Below, in pieces: positions 46,272 to 58,074 of a DNA stretch of 64,000 nucleotides. The translations under genes and the position numbers were made by a program. The notes below the pieces were generated by a model. It saw only the letters and a list, made by a program, of their open reading frames with translations, had not been told where the DNA came from and ran no database searches. Numbering within the stretch: the stretch's first letter is position 1; the number at the start of each line of letters is the position of its first letter. Source of the DNA: Siphonodentalium dalli (lineage: Eukaryota; Mollusca; Scaphopoda; Gadilida; Siphonodentaliidae); the NCBI GenBank assembly GCA_032622095.1, contig CP136069.1, positions 18,983,326-19,047,325 on the forward strand, given 5' to 3'.

Positions 46272-46690
46272 ACATATGACATTATTGCTTATTTTGCTAA
46301 TCTATATATAGTCATGAAACGGCGAGAAATTTACTTTATCCGAGAAAAAGTTGATAGTCAGGGTTTGGGATGGTGGGGAGGGGGAGAAGATACCCAGGCC
46401 TGAGTATCTTCCTCCCCCAACCAGCAGTATACCGGTACCGGTATATGACAATAAATCAGCTTATGTATGATTTAATCGCTTATTTTGGTTTATTTAGTCA
46501 TGAAATGGCGAGAAATTAACTTTATACAAGAAAAAGTTGATTGAGTCTGGGTTTGGGGTGGGGGAAGTACCCAGGCCTGAGTATCTTCCTCCCCACCCCC
46601 CACCCAGCAGCTACTAGTACATATGACATAAAATCAGCTTATGATTTATATCGCTTATTTTACTTTATATAGTCATGAAATGGCGAGACT
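46272..46690. repeat. Minisatellite of about 175 bp, 2.4 copies
   Basis: 'tagtcatgaaa.ggcgaga' recurs three times, with 'aagaaaaagttga' and 'cccaggcctgagtatcttcc' in the first two units. Confidence 0.85.
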
Positions 46691-46752
46691 TTATACAACT
46701 TAAAATTTAGAAGATACCATATCAGTACACAGATTTTACTACCATATTCATA

Positions 46753-47046
46753 CCTTGAAATAGTGTGTGTCATTTGCAGAATGAGGTCCAGAGATGGTGA
46801 ATTTAGTGGGCTACCATCACCAAATTCACCCTCTGGTAACATCATTCCGCTTAGGCCTCAACTGAATTAAGTACATGTAACTAAAAACAATGTCAATTCC
46901 CAGAAGATAAGGCCTAAGCCAAATAAGGTCCTAAAATATAGGGAAGGCCTATGTAGGATAAGATCCCATTAGTTATGCTAGCATCATTAAATTCACCCTC
47001 TGGGAACCTCATTCTGCAAAGGACAGACACACTATTTCAAGGTTGA
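46753..47046. mobile_element. MITE-B, diverged
   Basis: From 'accttgaaatagtgtg' to 'cacactatttcaaggttg', with decayed palindromes and a short middle ('cccagaagataaggcc'). Confidence 0.7.
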
Positions 47047-47668
47047 CCCTATTTGGGAAATGGTGCTGAGCCCAAAGGTTTTGCCTTTCGGCCACAGTGA
47101 AATTGCCGTTTGGCCGCAGTGTACATGTACTTGCCGTTCGGCCCGCGGTGCTCAACTGCAGTTACAAACTCTGACACCGCAGCCGAACGGCAAATACACT
47201 GCGGTGCCAATGGACACTTGTTTTGTCCAGCGGGGTAGGAGTACCACCAAAAGTACGTGTAGAATTGGGAAGTATAACATTGAGACTATTTCCGATGAAA
47301 AAGACACCTGTCACTCAAAACTTGTGCTTATCGTTGATCATGCCGCGTCGGCAAATTCATCATTTTTGATTGGCTTGTTGCAACTGAGCATGCATGATGC
47401 ATCGCATGGCACCGGACAGCTGCAGTGGCACATGGGATTGAAATTCGACCGCGGTGGCACAAACTCTTGTTAGTTTTAATTTCCGTGTTTCATTTCTTTG
47501 CAAATGTTCAATCAAGTTGATTATTCTGGTTACTTGTGCACTCAATATTAGCATCTACATGTACAAGTAGTACGGTTATTGTCAATACGGTCATAAACGA
47601 AGGAATTATGATGCAGCATCAAAATTTCATATTAAATGGTAGAAGGAAAAAAAATCGCTTTTGGGACC
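47047..47668. other. Palindromic GCCGTTCGGC stretch and a long frame of doubtful value
   Basis: 47085-47215 holds inverted 'gccgttcggcc', 'gccgaacggcaa' and 'cactgcgg' words. A 137-codon plus frame (47060-47473) crosses this palindromic part and has no recognisable motif or splice support. Confidence 0.4.
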
Positions 47669-47763
47669 CCTTTATCACCCCCCCCCCCAGACCCCTTGAT
47701 CACCCCCCCCCCCTGGACCCCTTGATCACCCCCCCCCCCCCCCCGACCCCTTGATCACCCCCA
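47669..47763. repeat. C-rich minisatellite
   Basis: 'ccccttgatcac' alternates with C runs of growing length four times. Each unit differs mainly in C-tract length. Confidence 0.9.
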
Positions 47764-47879
47764 TCTTCAGACGAATGAAAGATAGTTGATCCAGAAGTCG
47801 GCATTATAACATACAAGAAAACTAAGATGCATGCATCAGGTCGGCCGTGAACTATCTACCATAGAATTGTTGTAGCTAT

Positions 47880-48270
47880 CGATTATACATTTTGGAACAC
47901 CTGTCTGTATGTATGTGTGTATGCATGAATGCATGTGTGTATGTGTTATAGACTCTAACACTGCTCGACTGATCTGACTCGGATTTGGTATTTAATGTGT
48001 CAACTTGCCCTCGCTCATAGGCATGTTTCTGGACCTTGACCGATCCGACTAAAAATTTGTGTGTAGGACTAGTTCGATCCCGGGAGCAATATGGACGGGT
48101 CCAATTTCACGTGGGACCATGTTCTCGAACGTGCTGATATAGGCATGTTTCTGGACCAATTGAACAATAGTTTGGCCAAACGCTGTATATACTGGGTACT
48201 GTCCAGATGGAGGCGATCACAAAAAAAAATCCCTAAATAGCCCGAACGAAGTCGAAACACTCCGGTAGGG
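47880..48270 (+). mobile_element. Helitron-like unit, diverged
   Basis: It opens near 'attatacattttggaacacc' followed by GTATGT microsatellite, has 'tgttatagactctaacactg', and ends 'atagcccgaacgaagtcg' with 'aaacactccggtag'. The terminal hairpin and CTRRT are decayed. Confidence 0.5.
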
Positions 48271-48603
48271 TGATCAAATAGAAATGGAGAATATTCTTGT
48301 TCAAAGTAGTTATTTTTACAAATATTATATCTAAATTTACAACATACACTGACATACTTATATATTAATTAAATGCAGTGACTGCCGATGGCGAAATCAT
48401 TATCGTTATTTTATCGCCGATAGAAGCGTCCCGATTCGAGTAGTAAATATTTACAATTTCGCGTAGTTCATGCAATGTTTTCTATGGAGTGGTACGGTCA
48501 ATTTGCTTGAAATGTTCAGTGATGTTAGTAGAATGCTACATTCCTCCAGTTGGCATAGCACCTGAATACTAACTTATCAGTTTCACGCGCCCGAACAAGT
48601 ACA

Positions 48604-49115
48604 TAATATGTCTTTAATATATATTTTGGACATTTGTCTGTCTGTTTGTCTGTTAGCTATGGCCGGGAAAACTGCCGGACAGATTTGACGAATTTGATAC
48701 CTAGGGGAAATTATTTCCAGGGAGTATTTTGGACGGGTCAAATCTTGATCCCGACCTGACTTTGACATTCCAAAAGATCAATTCAAGGTCAAATCTGGTA
48801 AAACGGAAGTATTTCAACGAAATATAATACCTACTGTTACTTTTGTCCCAGGAGTGTTTCGGGTGGGTCAAATCATGACCCTGACCTGATCTTTACATTC
48901 AAAATTGTCAATTCAAGGTCAAATCGGGTAAAGCCGGGCGGATTTCGACGGGTACTTTTGTCGTGACTTTCCGGGGAGTGTTTTGGACGGGTCAAATCGT
49001 GACCCGACATGACGTTCACCTTTAAAATGGTCAATTCAAGGTTAAATCGCGCAATTCTCCGAAAATCAGAGGGGAACATCCCGGACGAAGTAGGGTCCAC
49101 CAGCTACTATTATAT
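48604..49115 (+). mobile_element. Helitron-like unit
   Basis: 'atatattttggacatttg' with TCTG/TTTG repeats at the left; 'gatcaattcaaggtcaaatc' type words repeated three times; right end CCCGGACGAAGTAGGG followed by 'tccaccagctact'. The hairpin and near-CTRRT terminus match the 15-27 kb array. Confidence 0.65.
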
Positions 49116-49269
49116 ATTTCTAGATTTAGTTACAAACTAAATACCTGTATATTGTACAAAGAAATGTTTGACAAATATATCTGTATCAATATTACCATAC
49201 GGGTCATTAAAATAGATACGACGAAACAAATTTTGAAGGGTGCATGTATCAGGTAAATTTTTATATTTC

Positions 49270-49830
49270 AAATGATGACAGGAATGCGGAAAGTTGAAGT
49301 GCCTACGTAATACTGGCTATCCGAATGAAGAGATATACATCTATATAAAAACCAAAATAGAAGATGACTGCTGGCGACAATGTTTTCCAAAAAAATTCAA
49401 AGCATTCGATAGCTCCCATCTAGTTGTCAGCCCGAAGATCAATATAAAGTGTGGTGACTATCAAATGAGGGATATGTCTGTACAGTTGCTAAACAATTCA
49501 GTCATGCAAAAGAGGATCAAACAGTAAGATACCAAATTCCTGCCTGTGGTAATGTTTTTTAACGAAATTCTGGAAAATTAGATTACTCTCACCCTGGTTA
49601 TCCAGAAGATCATTGTGGAATCTGGTGACGATCGGACAAGGGCTGTCGTCTGTAGGATCAACCAAATTATTTAGCCATAAAAATAGTAAAATTCAAGATC
49701 ACCGCTGGCAGTGATGTCTTCTCCAATAAAAGCTGGCTGCAGGGTGCGCCAATTGATTCAAATTCGAAATTTAGCAGGGTGTACTGCTTGTGGCCATCTT
49801 TTCCCCGCAAATTTGATAGACTGATGGACA
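49270..49830. repeat. Repeat V, diverged copies
   Basis: 'gacaatgttttccaaaaa', 'gatagctcccatctag' and 'gaagatcaatataaagtgtgg' match the order in 41790-42310. A second unit follows from about 49540. Confidence 0.55.
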
Positions 49831-50379
49831 AAACCACTGAATCCGTTGAATCAATATACATGTATACATGGATTAATTTATATCCATTGTTATACACAGT
49901 ACTGGTATATAAAGGTACTGAAAAATAACAATATTACTAGTATACACAAAATAAACCATATACCATGGCTATGGGTTCTAATATCCGAATATGACAGCTG
50001 AGAACTTGGTGTGAATTGAAGAGTGGTGGTGTCTCAAGCATATCTAACCCTCCACGTTAGAAACATGACATTAAATGTCATAAGTATAATCTAGCTTGAG
50101 GACAGAAGTTATCCATAAAACCCCCCTTAATTCAACCAGGTCCTCGCGCGATGTATGGTCGATCACATGATGATCTAGGGGGATTAGAATTGTTGTATAA
50201 AACAGCACTGCATGTAAATATAAAATAAAATAGTGCTACATCTTATTACATATTATTGCCATATATAATCAGTGACTATACAGACAGTCTGACAAAATAA
50301 AGTTTCAGTGACACTCTATCCGAAGAGGGGAATAATTCCATCTGATACAGTCAATGGAGCAATTATGAATCTGGAAAGG

Positions 50380-50560
50380 TGAAATTTCTAAGTAATACTA
50401 GATATCGACATGACGCGATAACATATAACGTAAATGCAATATGGCCGCTGGCGACCATTTTTTCCTATAAAATTAAAAAAATATTTGATAGCTCTCATCT
50501 GATACATCAATATCAAGATAAATATGAAGTTTGGTGATGATCGGATGAGTGAAGTGGACT
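50380..50560. repeat. Repeat V, fragment
   Basis: 'gatagctctcatctgatac', 'tatgaagtttggtgatgatc' and 'ggatgagtgaagtgg' match V copies. Confidence 0.55.
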
Positions 50561-50584
50561 GTGCTAAACGGTTTAGTAATGCTT

Positions 50585-50890
50585 AAAAAGATTCTTACCT
50601 TAATATTTGTATGTTCACTTTATAAACTTCACTGAGTTATCTTTGTCATGTATTGAGTTTGATATCTTTTGTTAACAGTTTATAAATCATGTATGTCTCA
50701 TGTTTGTTATTTTAATTTATGTGTTTATTATCATTAAATAAAGTTGCATTCCTTAAAAAGATTCTTACCTCAATGTTTTATGTTCACTTTATAAACTCCA
50801 CTGAGTCATCTTTGAATTTGATATCTTTTGTTAACAGTTTATAAATTATGTATGTCTCGTGTTCGTTATTATATTATATACACTTTATAG
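50585..50890 (+). repeat. Two direct repeats with a polyadenylation-like end
   Basis: Two units of about 169 and 137 bp begin 'aaaaagattcttacct' and share 'gttcactttataaact', 'ttgttaacagtttataaat' and 'atgtatgtctc'. The first ends 'ttaaataaagttgcattcc', like the 3' end of a transcript or LINE. Confidence 0.75.
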
Positions 50891-52004
50891 TGTGTTTCAG
50901 AACGAAAAAAAAATGAATAAAATCAACAAATTTGTAAATTTAAAAACAATTCAAACGTTGTTGTATTCCATGTCCCAGCCCGGACATATATACACCAAAT
51001 TTCAATAATATTCATTGAGAAACAACGGACCAAACGCCATATAACACCCCGTATACATCTTTTATTCCGAGTTGGCCTTTTATTCCGAGTTGGCACGCGT
51101 CGATTGGGGCGAGTTAGCCCTGGGGCGAATACGCCGATTCCGGCACCTTTTCTATTTGCAGCAAGTATACGTTTACGCTGGTTTACGCGTAATTTAATTT
51201 ACAAAGTTCCCCAATTGGTAACGTAAATAGAGCGACCTTATTTGACAGAGAATGCCTCTGTTATTGATTATAAAGTTGCTATACATTAAAAACGACAAAT
51301 TCACATGCTCGTTCAAGCGCAGTAGTCTATTTTCCCCATGTTAAAGGACATCCACACATACTAAATAACGCTAACCTACTGCCGAATGTTTTACACGACA
51401 ACTGTTAACATATTTGGGCTGAATTCATCTGACGCGGTATTATTCCTCAAAATAAACAACAAAACCATCGTTACTTGGAAATGTAGTTTGGGCTAACATT
51501 TACATAAATCCTCCACATCATTTATTCGACACACACGTCAGATGAAAAACACACATGAAGAAACCGGCCAAATTGGCCGAAATGACAAAGTTAAAGCTAG
51601 ACCGATGAATGGACGAAAAATGTAGATTGAAAAACACATAATTTGCATCTAGTGCACAGATATCAATTGACTTTACAATGTATTCAGAAACAGGTGTCAC
51701 AAAAACACCTGGATATTATGTGGCTGCATACGAGAAAACTTAACCAACATACACACAAAGGTTTCGACAGAATACAAAGGTGAAGATTTAATACGATTTT
51801 ATATCGAGATGCAATTGCCCTATATTGACCTCATTTATAATGCATTAAGTTAAGTAATTAAATTCCCTCAACAGTGTTGAACACTGTCATTAATTTGATT
51901 ACATTGACAGGGATAACACTTTGATGGCGCAGTAAAAACTGATCTCGAAGCTGATACGATACACAAAAATGTTATCAATCAACCCAGCACAGCTGCCATC
52001 GGTT
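50891..52004. other. No recognised feature
   Basis: 51055-51150 repeats 'ttttattccgagttggc' twice, next to 'gggcgagttagccctggggc'. No exon or MITE seen. Confidence 0.4.
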
Positions 52005-52305
52005 AAATTTAAAGTTCAACAGCAGATTCATCCCAATGCATAATCTATGGTAAATTGCTGCTATAAAAGGAAGATCTTCAGACTATAGTAATGCTCTAAG
52101 TAATAGACCTCTTAACCACAGCAGAATTACAGTATGGGTAACTTTTCAGGATTTAGTCGGAAATATGGCTTGTTGCCATTCATCGGAAAGCTCTCGGGGA
52201 GAGCTTTCCGATGAATGGCAACAAGCCATATTTCTGACTAAATCCTGAAAAGTTACCCATAATTCTGCTGTGGTTAAGAGGTCGATTACTTAGAGCATTA
52301 CTGTA
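52005..52305. repeat. Duplicated segment X plus MITE-A copy 10
   Basis: Segment X (52005-52084) is the partner of 1863-1944. The MITE (52085-52305) is a nearly complete palindrome with centre 'agctctcggggagagct'. It shares the rare 'ttacagtatggg' insertion with the 1945 copy. Confidence 0.85.
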
Positions 52306-53345
52306 ATTCCATAAACCATTTAACAATGTGAATGGGTGACATAATGATAACTGTCATGGTTAATTCATGGTTCCACAGGTCCAGTTACAACAGTTTTTTT
52401 TTTTTGTTGTAAAATTTAATTTTGAGTCACCACTGGTGGATGAACAGAAATTAATTGTACAGTTTCGTGGTACTGTAATTCGAGAGGGAGTGTTATTATA
52501 CTGTCAGTACAGTCGGCGACAAACTCAGTCGCGACATTCGTGGCTGACGAAATATGGCGGCTCAGCCGGCTGAGACGTTATCAATCAGCGTATTTTAATT
52601 TACGAAATTTTCCTAATCCCCGGTTATAGACCCCCGTTTGTTTTAGCGTTTGTGGTGAACCCAGCGGCGGAGATATTTTTATGTGACTGGTGTAGATATA
52701 ATATGGCGGCGGCTTGTAAATGTTAGAGATACCGGTAGACACTGATGAACATTAAGATAAATATGTACCCATAAACTGCAGTATATACTAGTACTTTATT
52801 ATTGAGCAGTTCATTCTAAAAATTGAATAATCAAGAATTATGCAAGTGAACTCCAGGTTCACATATTGGCCATGACGAAAATTAATAAAGGTATAGAGCC
52901 TAATAATGATTGTACAGGTGGGAATTTCATCAGGAAAAACATAAACGTACATGTACATGTATATGTATGACTATTTAATAGGCAGTCGAGAGTAGCACAT
53001 TGGTCACTGTAGATTCTCGTTACAAAGCCTTATACTGTACATGCAGATGTATGTATCATAGAAGAAACGTCATCAGAGATCTCAATGCAAAACAAATTAA
53101 ACTATTGTACTACTATTTAACCTGGCAGGTGAAGGTTAATACATGTCAACAACATGCCAATGGCACAATTTGGCTGTAAAGCTACAGGCAAGAACAAATT
53201 ACTGCATGAAGAATACAAATGCATGCACTATTAAATTATCAACCTTATGGTGACAGGTGATAACCGATAATGAGCAAATACAGGCAATTGCATTTTGGAG
53301 AAGACCTACATGTATTATGCTTCAGGCAATATAAATGTTTTAATA
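52306..53345. other. No recognised feature
   Basis: 52500-52720 is somewhat GC-richer, with 'atatggcgg' repeated; otherwise AT-rich, no splice-bounded frame. Confidence 0.4.
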
Positions 53346-53588
53346 TACAGTAATGCCCTAAATAATAGACTCCTTAACCACAGCAGAATTATGGGTACTT
53401 TTTCAGGATTTAGTCTGAAATATGACTTGTTGCCATTCATCGGAAAGCTCTCCCCGAGAGCTTTCCGATGAAGCTCTCCCCAAGAGCTTTCCGATGAATG
53501 GCAACAAGCCATATTTCAGACTAAATCCTGAAAAGTTACCCATAATTCTGCTGTGGTTAAGGAGTTGATTATATAGGGCATTACTGTA
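53346..53588. mobile_element. MITE-A copy 11 with duplicated centre
   Basis: TACAGTAATGCCC to GGGCATTACTGTA, 243 bp. The central 'agagctttccgatgaa' and 'gctctcccc' segment is present twice, making it longer than the 217-bp copy. Confidence 0.9.
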
Positions 53589-53795
53589 GGTAATCAGAAA
53601 TGGTATACATGTATTGATATAATGATCAAATAACTCCAAGTTAAAGTCCAAGGTGTTTTTATTTAAATATCAAAAGCAAAAGTGTCATATTGTATGTGTT
53701 TTCTTTGTCAGTGCAGGTACTAGTATATGGATATTGGATTGAAAATCAAAGTTGTCCCAACTTTTTTCATACCGGTAGTATTCAGATTGAAATGT

Positions 53796-54195
53796 TTAAC
53801 CCTTTACCCAACAGAACGGCCCTGTGCCAATGCATTCTCTTATATATGCGAGTCGACCATAGGTCGCCTCGCATATATAAGAGAATGCATTGGCTTAACA
53901 CATTAAAAATTATAAAATTGTTAAAGAATGTAAGAAAAAATGGTAAAAAGTGTTAAAAAAAGATTTTTTTTAGGCCAATGCATTCTCTTATATATGCGAG
54001 GCGACCTATGGTCGACTCGCATATATAAGAGAATGCATTGGCACAGGGCATAACTGTAACTATCACAATGTGGTCAAGGAGCCGGTTCCAATGATATCCA
54101 TATTTGTATGGTTCTATTGAGACAGACCCAAGATATTTTAGGCTGTTGAAGCTTTATTTGGCCGGTTTTGGCCGGTTTGTTGGGTCAAGGGTTAA
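53796..54195. mobile_element. TTAA-flanked MITE, family E, copy 3 (400 bp)
   Basis: TTAA at both borders; near-identical to copy 2 (45120-45519) in length, hairpins and spacer, which implies recent mobility of the family. Confidence 0.93.
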
Positions 54196-54407
54196 TGTTG
54201 GGCCGGCCGATAAGGAAATAACTTTACGGACCAAGCAACATTTAGAATTAAATTATTGTTCGGACAATCGGCCATTTAATATTTAATATACATAAAACTG
54301 GGCATTGTTAAATGTGAGTTGAACTCTCAATCATGCAGCTCTTCACCAAAATTTCAAAGTAAATTACATCAGAGCCAGTCTCATTCAAATTGCAACAAGT
54401 CTCAAAT

Positions 54408-55334
54408 TTAAAGGTACTCAATCCGATAAAACTCCTCTCAATTACTATTTAACCCTTTACCCAACAGTCGGGATTTTTTTTACCCTGTGCCAATGCATTC
54501 TCTTATATATGCGAGTCGACCATAGGTCGCCTCGCATATATAAGAGAATGCATTGGCCTAACAATTTTTTACAATTTTAATAATTTGTTCTTGTATTCTT
54601 TAACAATTTTATAATTTCACCCATACAGAGCCCCAGACAAACATGAGCAGACGACACTCTTCTATATGCTTCTATATATGTGTGGGGCTCCCTGCAGGGT
54701 AATGGATGTTTTTTTATTTTATGTCCTAAAAATTGTAAGAAACATTTATTTAAAAAAAAAGATAAAAAAATTGTTAGGCCAATGCATTCTCTTATATATG
54801 CGAGGCGACCTATGGTCGACTCGCATATATAAGAGAATGCATTGGCACAGGGTATTTTAGGCTGTTGAAGCTTTATTTGGCCGGTTTTAGCCAGTTTGTT
54901 GGGTAAAGGGTTAAATGGCTTCGGGGGTCAAAAATATTTGATTCGAGTCGAGGAAGCCACCCATCAAAGCTCAGATTTGTTAGATATCGATTTTAGAAAT
55001 CTATTATTTTTCATTATCGGGAATTCTTTCTGGCCCAGAAGACAGTCAAAATTTCTTTATTATTACCACTTGATTATAGAGTTATCCATCCTTGTCTGTT
55101 TGAATAGAGTTTTGACGTAAAATCTCGAGCAGGTTACCAAATTGACGGCAGTTATTAGTACTCATCTCGAGAACATAACAAATTTCAAAAATCAATATCT
55201 AATAACTCTGAGCTTTGTTTGATGGGTTCCTCGACTCGAATCAAATATTTTTTACCCCCAAAGCCAAAGAAATAGTAATATAGGACCCTCTGATCGGATT
55301 GTTGTTGTTGGAATCTGTTGAGATGGGGACCCTG
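54408..55334. mobile_element. TTAA-flanked MITE, family H, copy 1 (interrupted and 3'-truncated)
   Basis: The left end TTAAAGGTACTCAATCCGAT is intact. An E element is inserted at 54449-54914; the body resumes 'atggcttcgggggtcaaaaa'. The right end stops at 'gatggggaccctg', short of the terminal inverted repeat. Confidence 0.85.
54449..54914. mobile_element. TTAA-flanked MITE, family E, copy 4 (nested in H, 466 bp)
   Basis: TTAACCCTTTACCCAACA to GGGTAAAGGGTTAA. Intact H copies read 'attactatttcaatggc' where this one is split at 'attactatTTAAatggc', so insertion was exactly at a TTAA. The two hairpins are kept; the spacer is longer and different. Confidence 0.92.
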
Positions 55335-55345
55335 TTGTAATCTCG

Positions 55346-55812
55346 AGCTGGGACCTTCTCCTACTGTGAAATGCATTGTTATCGAAGAGGTATTAAAGGT
55401 CCACTTAATTTTTGAATGCCTAGATCATACATGTGTATACCATTTGAAAGAGCAACCAAAACTATTATACTGTATGTACAGAACAGCTGTGGCTTTTTGA
55501 AATTTTTGGAGAAAAAATTAAATAGATTTTCTTGAAAACCATGAAAAAAACGTTAGGGTGGGGGCTTTAAAATAGGGTCGGTAGGGAAACCCAGGGAAAC
55601 CCAATCCGCAAAAAATTCTTCGGCCATAAATACATGTATAATGTGATCTGGGCATTTGGAAATTAAGTGGATATATTACCTGTGTTATTTTTTCAACATA
55701 CGGGTATAAAATACCCTGTCAGAACATCAAAAAGTTCCCGGGTTTTGAACTGGTGGAGTATGATCTCTATGGGCGTAGCCAGAGTAGAGATTTATGGCAT
55801 GATCTACATGTA
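55346..55812. mobile_element. Foldback element I, right half, copy 1
   Basis: 'gggaccttctcctactgtga' at the left and 'ttttgaactggtgga' to 'gagatttatggcatgatct' at the right match element I at 58311-59670. A diverged J is nested inside. Confidence 0.7.
55393..55671. mobile_element. Element J, diverged copy nested in I
   Basis: The left end TTAAAGGTCCACTTAATTTT and right 'ggaaattaagtgga' are inverted repeats. The right TTAA is lost. Confidence 0.65.
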
Positions 55813-55813
55813 G

Positions 55814-56197
55814 GAGAGCCTAAAGTAGCTACATGTATGGATGGACCGATAAACGGATGGTCGGACATGATACAATGCCATATTCCCCCGGCCCCTCCCC
55901 ATAAAACTTTGTTTACTGGGAATAAAAATTTCTGTAATTTTGTATGATATGTGAGAGATCATGACTATATTGATTCCACCCCATTAAACTGCATTAATAT
56001 CATGACTCACAAACATAATGACCTGATATCTCCATATAATGCGCAATTTGTGTTACAATGGCTACATTCGTAATCAATTTCAATGACTCAGGTGCTGGCA
56101 TCAACCTGTGATGTCCAATCAATACTGATAAAGACCCAGTCAAGGAGTGCTGAGCAGCATGCTCACCAGACAGTATAGACAGAGAACGACTCATGAT
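55814..56197. other. No firm feature; one open minus frame
   Basis: A 64-codon minus frame (56194-56000) ends close to a GTGAGT word, but no clear acceptor is seen and its phase does not fit the neighbouring exon candidates. Confidence 0.3.
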
Positions 56198-56276
56198 TTA
56201 ACCCTTTCATGATGGGAGCTGCGCTGCTGCAGCAATCAAGACCCTGTGCCAGTGCATTCTACTATACAGCTATGCT
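56198..56276. mobile_element. Family C end, reverse orientation
   Basis: TTAACCCTTTCATGATGGG, 'gctgcgctg' and 'accctgtgccagtgcattct' are the C right end read in reverse. The rest is missing. Confidence 0.75.
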
Positions 56277-56469
56277 TAAAGTGTCACCCCGGAAATACTG
56301 CGGTATTATACTGCATTAACCTCCAACGCAGCGGTAAGGTTACCATTTCAATATTGCGTGTACCGCGGTTACACTATGATGCATGATGTCACGGTTCACG
56401 GGCATCAAAATAAAATGCAGTGATTCTCCTTGTATCTGTGGAACTTAAAGGCACAGATGGCCTTCGTTA

Positions 56470-57060
56470 TAGGATATATTTTAGAAATAACAGTTACCAG
56501 ATTATGAAAATTTCCACAAGAATATACTAATAGTACAGAATGATGATTGTATGAATGCGTTATTGTCCACAAAACACACTTTGTGTGAGCCAAGCATTTG
56601 TTTCGTATACAGCACGTAAATAGTGAGCAATAAGCAAAACATGCCACACCGTGGTGATTGTTTAGGAGAGTGATTCATGGTGACCCATTCAACACCGATA
56701 TCTTGATAGGTGAAGATTATCGATAGCTATACGGTACCGGTATGTTGTAAACGACTTGGTGGCATTTCTAAAGTTCAATTAGTTGGGGTCTCCTCAGTGT
56801 TGAGTGTTTTGCTTATTGAATACTCTTTATGTACTGTTTGTTTACATAACAGAGTAGTAACATGCCGCTACTTACGCGATATTTATGATAAGTATAAGAA
56901 CAAAGTTTGTCTATGATACCGGTATAATATAGTTCTGTTTATGGCAGTTTTAACGGATGTGACCATTTTAACAGCAATACCCACTGCCAACGCTTACCGT
57001 ATCTTTAACAAGATCCTCATGAACGTATTATTTTCTTCAACTTTTGGTGTGATGATCTGC
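56470..57060 (-). repeat. Dispersed repeat P, copy 3
   Basis: It is the reverse complement of 40276-40840 over its length ('gatgtgaccattttaacagc', 'aacaagatcctcatgaacg', 'ttcaacttttggtg'). A plus-strand frame here reads LFMAVLTDVTILTAIPTANA. Confidence 0.7.
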
Positions 57061-57061
57061 T

Positions 57062-57157
57062 AAAAGACCTCCTAATAGTCTCCCATAGAGAACCTCACAT
57101 ATATAAGAGAACGCACTGGCTTACAAGGTCAAGGCTGCAAGTCTGATCTGGGAGACT
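57062..57157. mobile_element. Family C fragment
   Basis: 'agtctcccatagagaacctc', 'acatatataagagaacgcac' and 'ttacaaggtcaaggctgcaa' match the C core. It is truncated on both sides. Confidence 0.6.
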
Positions 57158-57165
57158 CAGATCAC

Positions 57166-57292
57166 CAGGGAAGTACCAAAGGGCAAGGGGGGCAAACCAG
57201 TCAGAAGGGCACTTTTCCGGTACCCACTGGACTCTCCTGGGTCAGGGAAAGGGGGGCAACTGCCCCTCATGCCCCCTTCTCCGGCGTCCCTG
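57166..57292. mobile_element. hAT MITE, family D, copy 2, duplication CAGATCAC
   Basis: CAGGGAAGTACC to GGCGTCCCTG, 127 bp, with CAGATCAC on both sides (57158-57165 and 57293-57300). It is the shortest D copy and carries 'gggcaaggggggcaa' near its left end. Confidence 0.9.
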
Positions 57293-57550
57293 CAGATCAC
57301 TTCACTCTAGTAATAATATGTTTATTATATGACCAATTGAATTTAGTTATTACAACCAACCTCTGAAATTTATTGCAAAAAAGATGTTCAGTTGAATTCT
57401 AATTTGATGAACGAATCGCAACAATGTAACCAACAATAACAATTTCAATGGAATGGGATAACGATACTATCATGATCCAATTTATTGGAAAACCATCACC
57501 GAACGATAGTGGTATTTAGTGAAAATAATGACAGTCAAATAATAATAGTG

Positions 57551-58074
57551 CAGATCATGCCATAAATCTCCAACACCGGTCGAGATCATATTCCACCAGT
57601 ACAAAACCTGAAACTTTTTTAATTCCACAAGTACAAAACATGATGTTCTGAACTGTTAAGACAGGGAACCTGATAACATTGAAGAAACAAGACAGGGAAT
57701 ATATTTCTTTGTTAATACTTGTTCCTCAATGAATTACTTCACATTATGGGGTGGTCCCAGCTTGATAAAGGTATGCTTTTCTGTGCCGATATGTCAATAA
57801 ACATTGAATTAATTACCCAGGAGAAATTCCATAATTGTAAGCAAAGCCACTCACAAAGTCACTTAAATCATGCAATTTTGATTTGGGACCTACGCCTACA
57901 GTGAAGTAAGTTATTAAGGAACCGGTATTAACTAAGAAATATATTCCCATCATTGTTGACTTTATAAGGTCCCCTGTCAAATAATTCAAAAAGTTCCGTT
58001 TTGCACCATTGGTGGAATATGATATCTATGGCATTAACCAGAGTAGAGATTTGTGGCATGATCTAATAATAGTG
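57551..58074. mobile_element. Foldback element I, copy 2, about 10-bp duplication
   Basis: The ends 'agatcatgccataaatctc' and 'gagatttgtggcatgatct' are inverted. AATAATAGTG lies on both sides (57541-57550 and 58075-58084). The arms 'atattccaccagtacaaaac' and 'ccattggtggaatatgat' pair further in. Confidence 0.8.

Noticed and set aside
47060-47473. 137-codon plus frame
   Set aside because: It crosses a palindromic GCCGTTCGGC stretch, has no motif, and lacks splice or start support.
56000-56194. Minus-strand exon ending at a GTGAGT word
   Set aside because: No good acceptor, and its phase would break the otherwise compatible join between the 60.2-kb and 30.5-kb exons.
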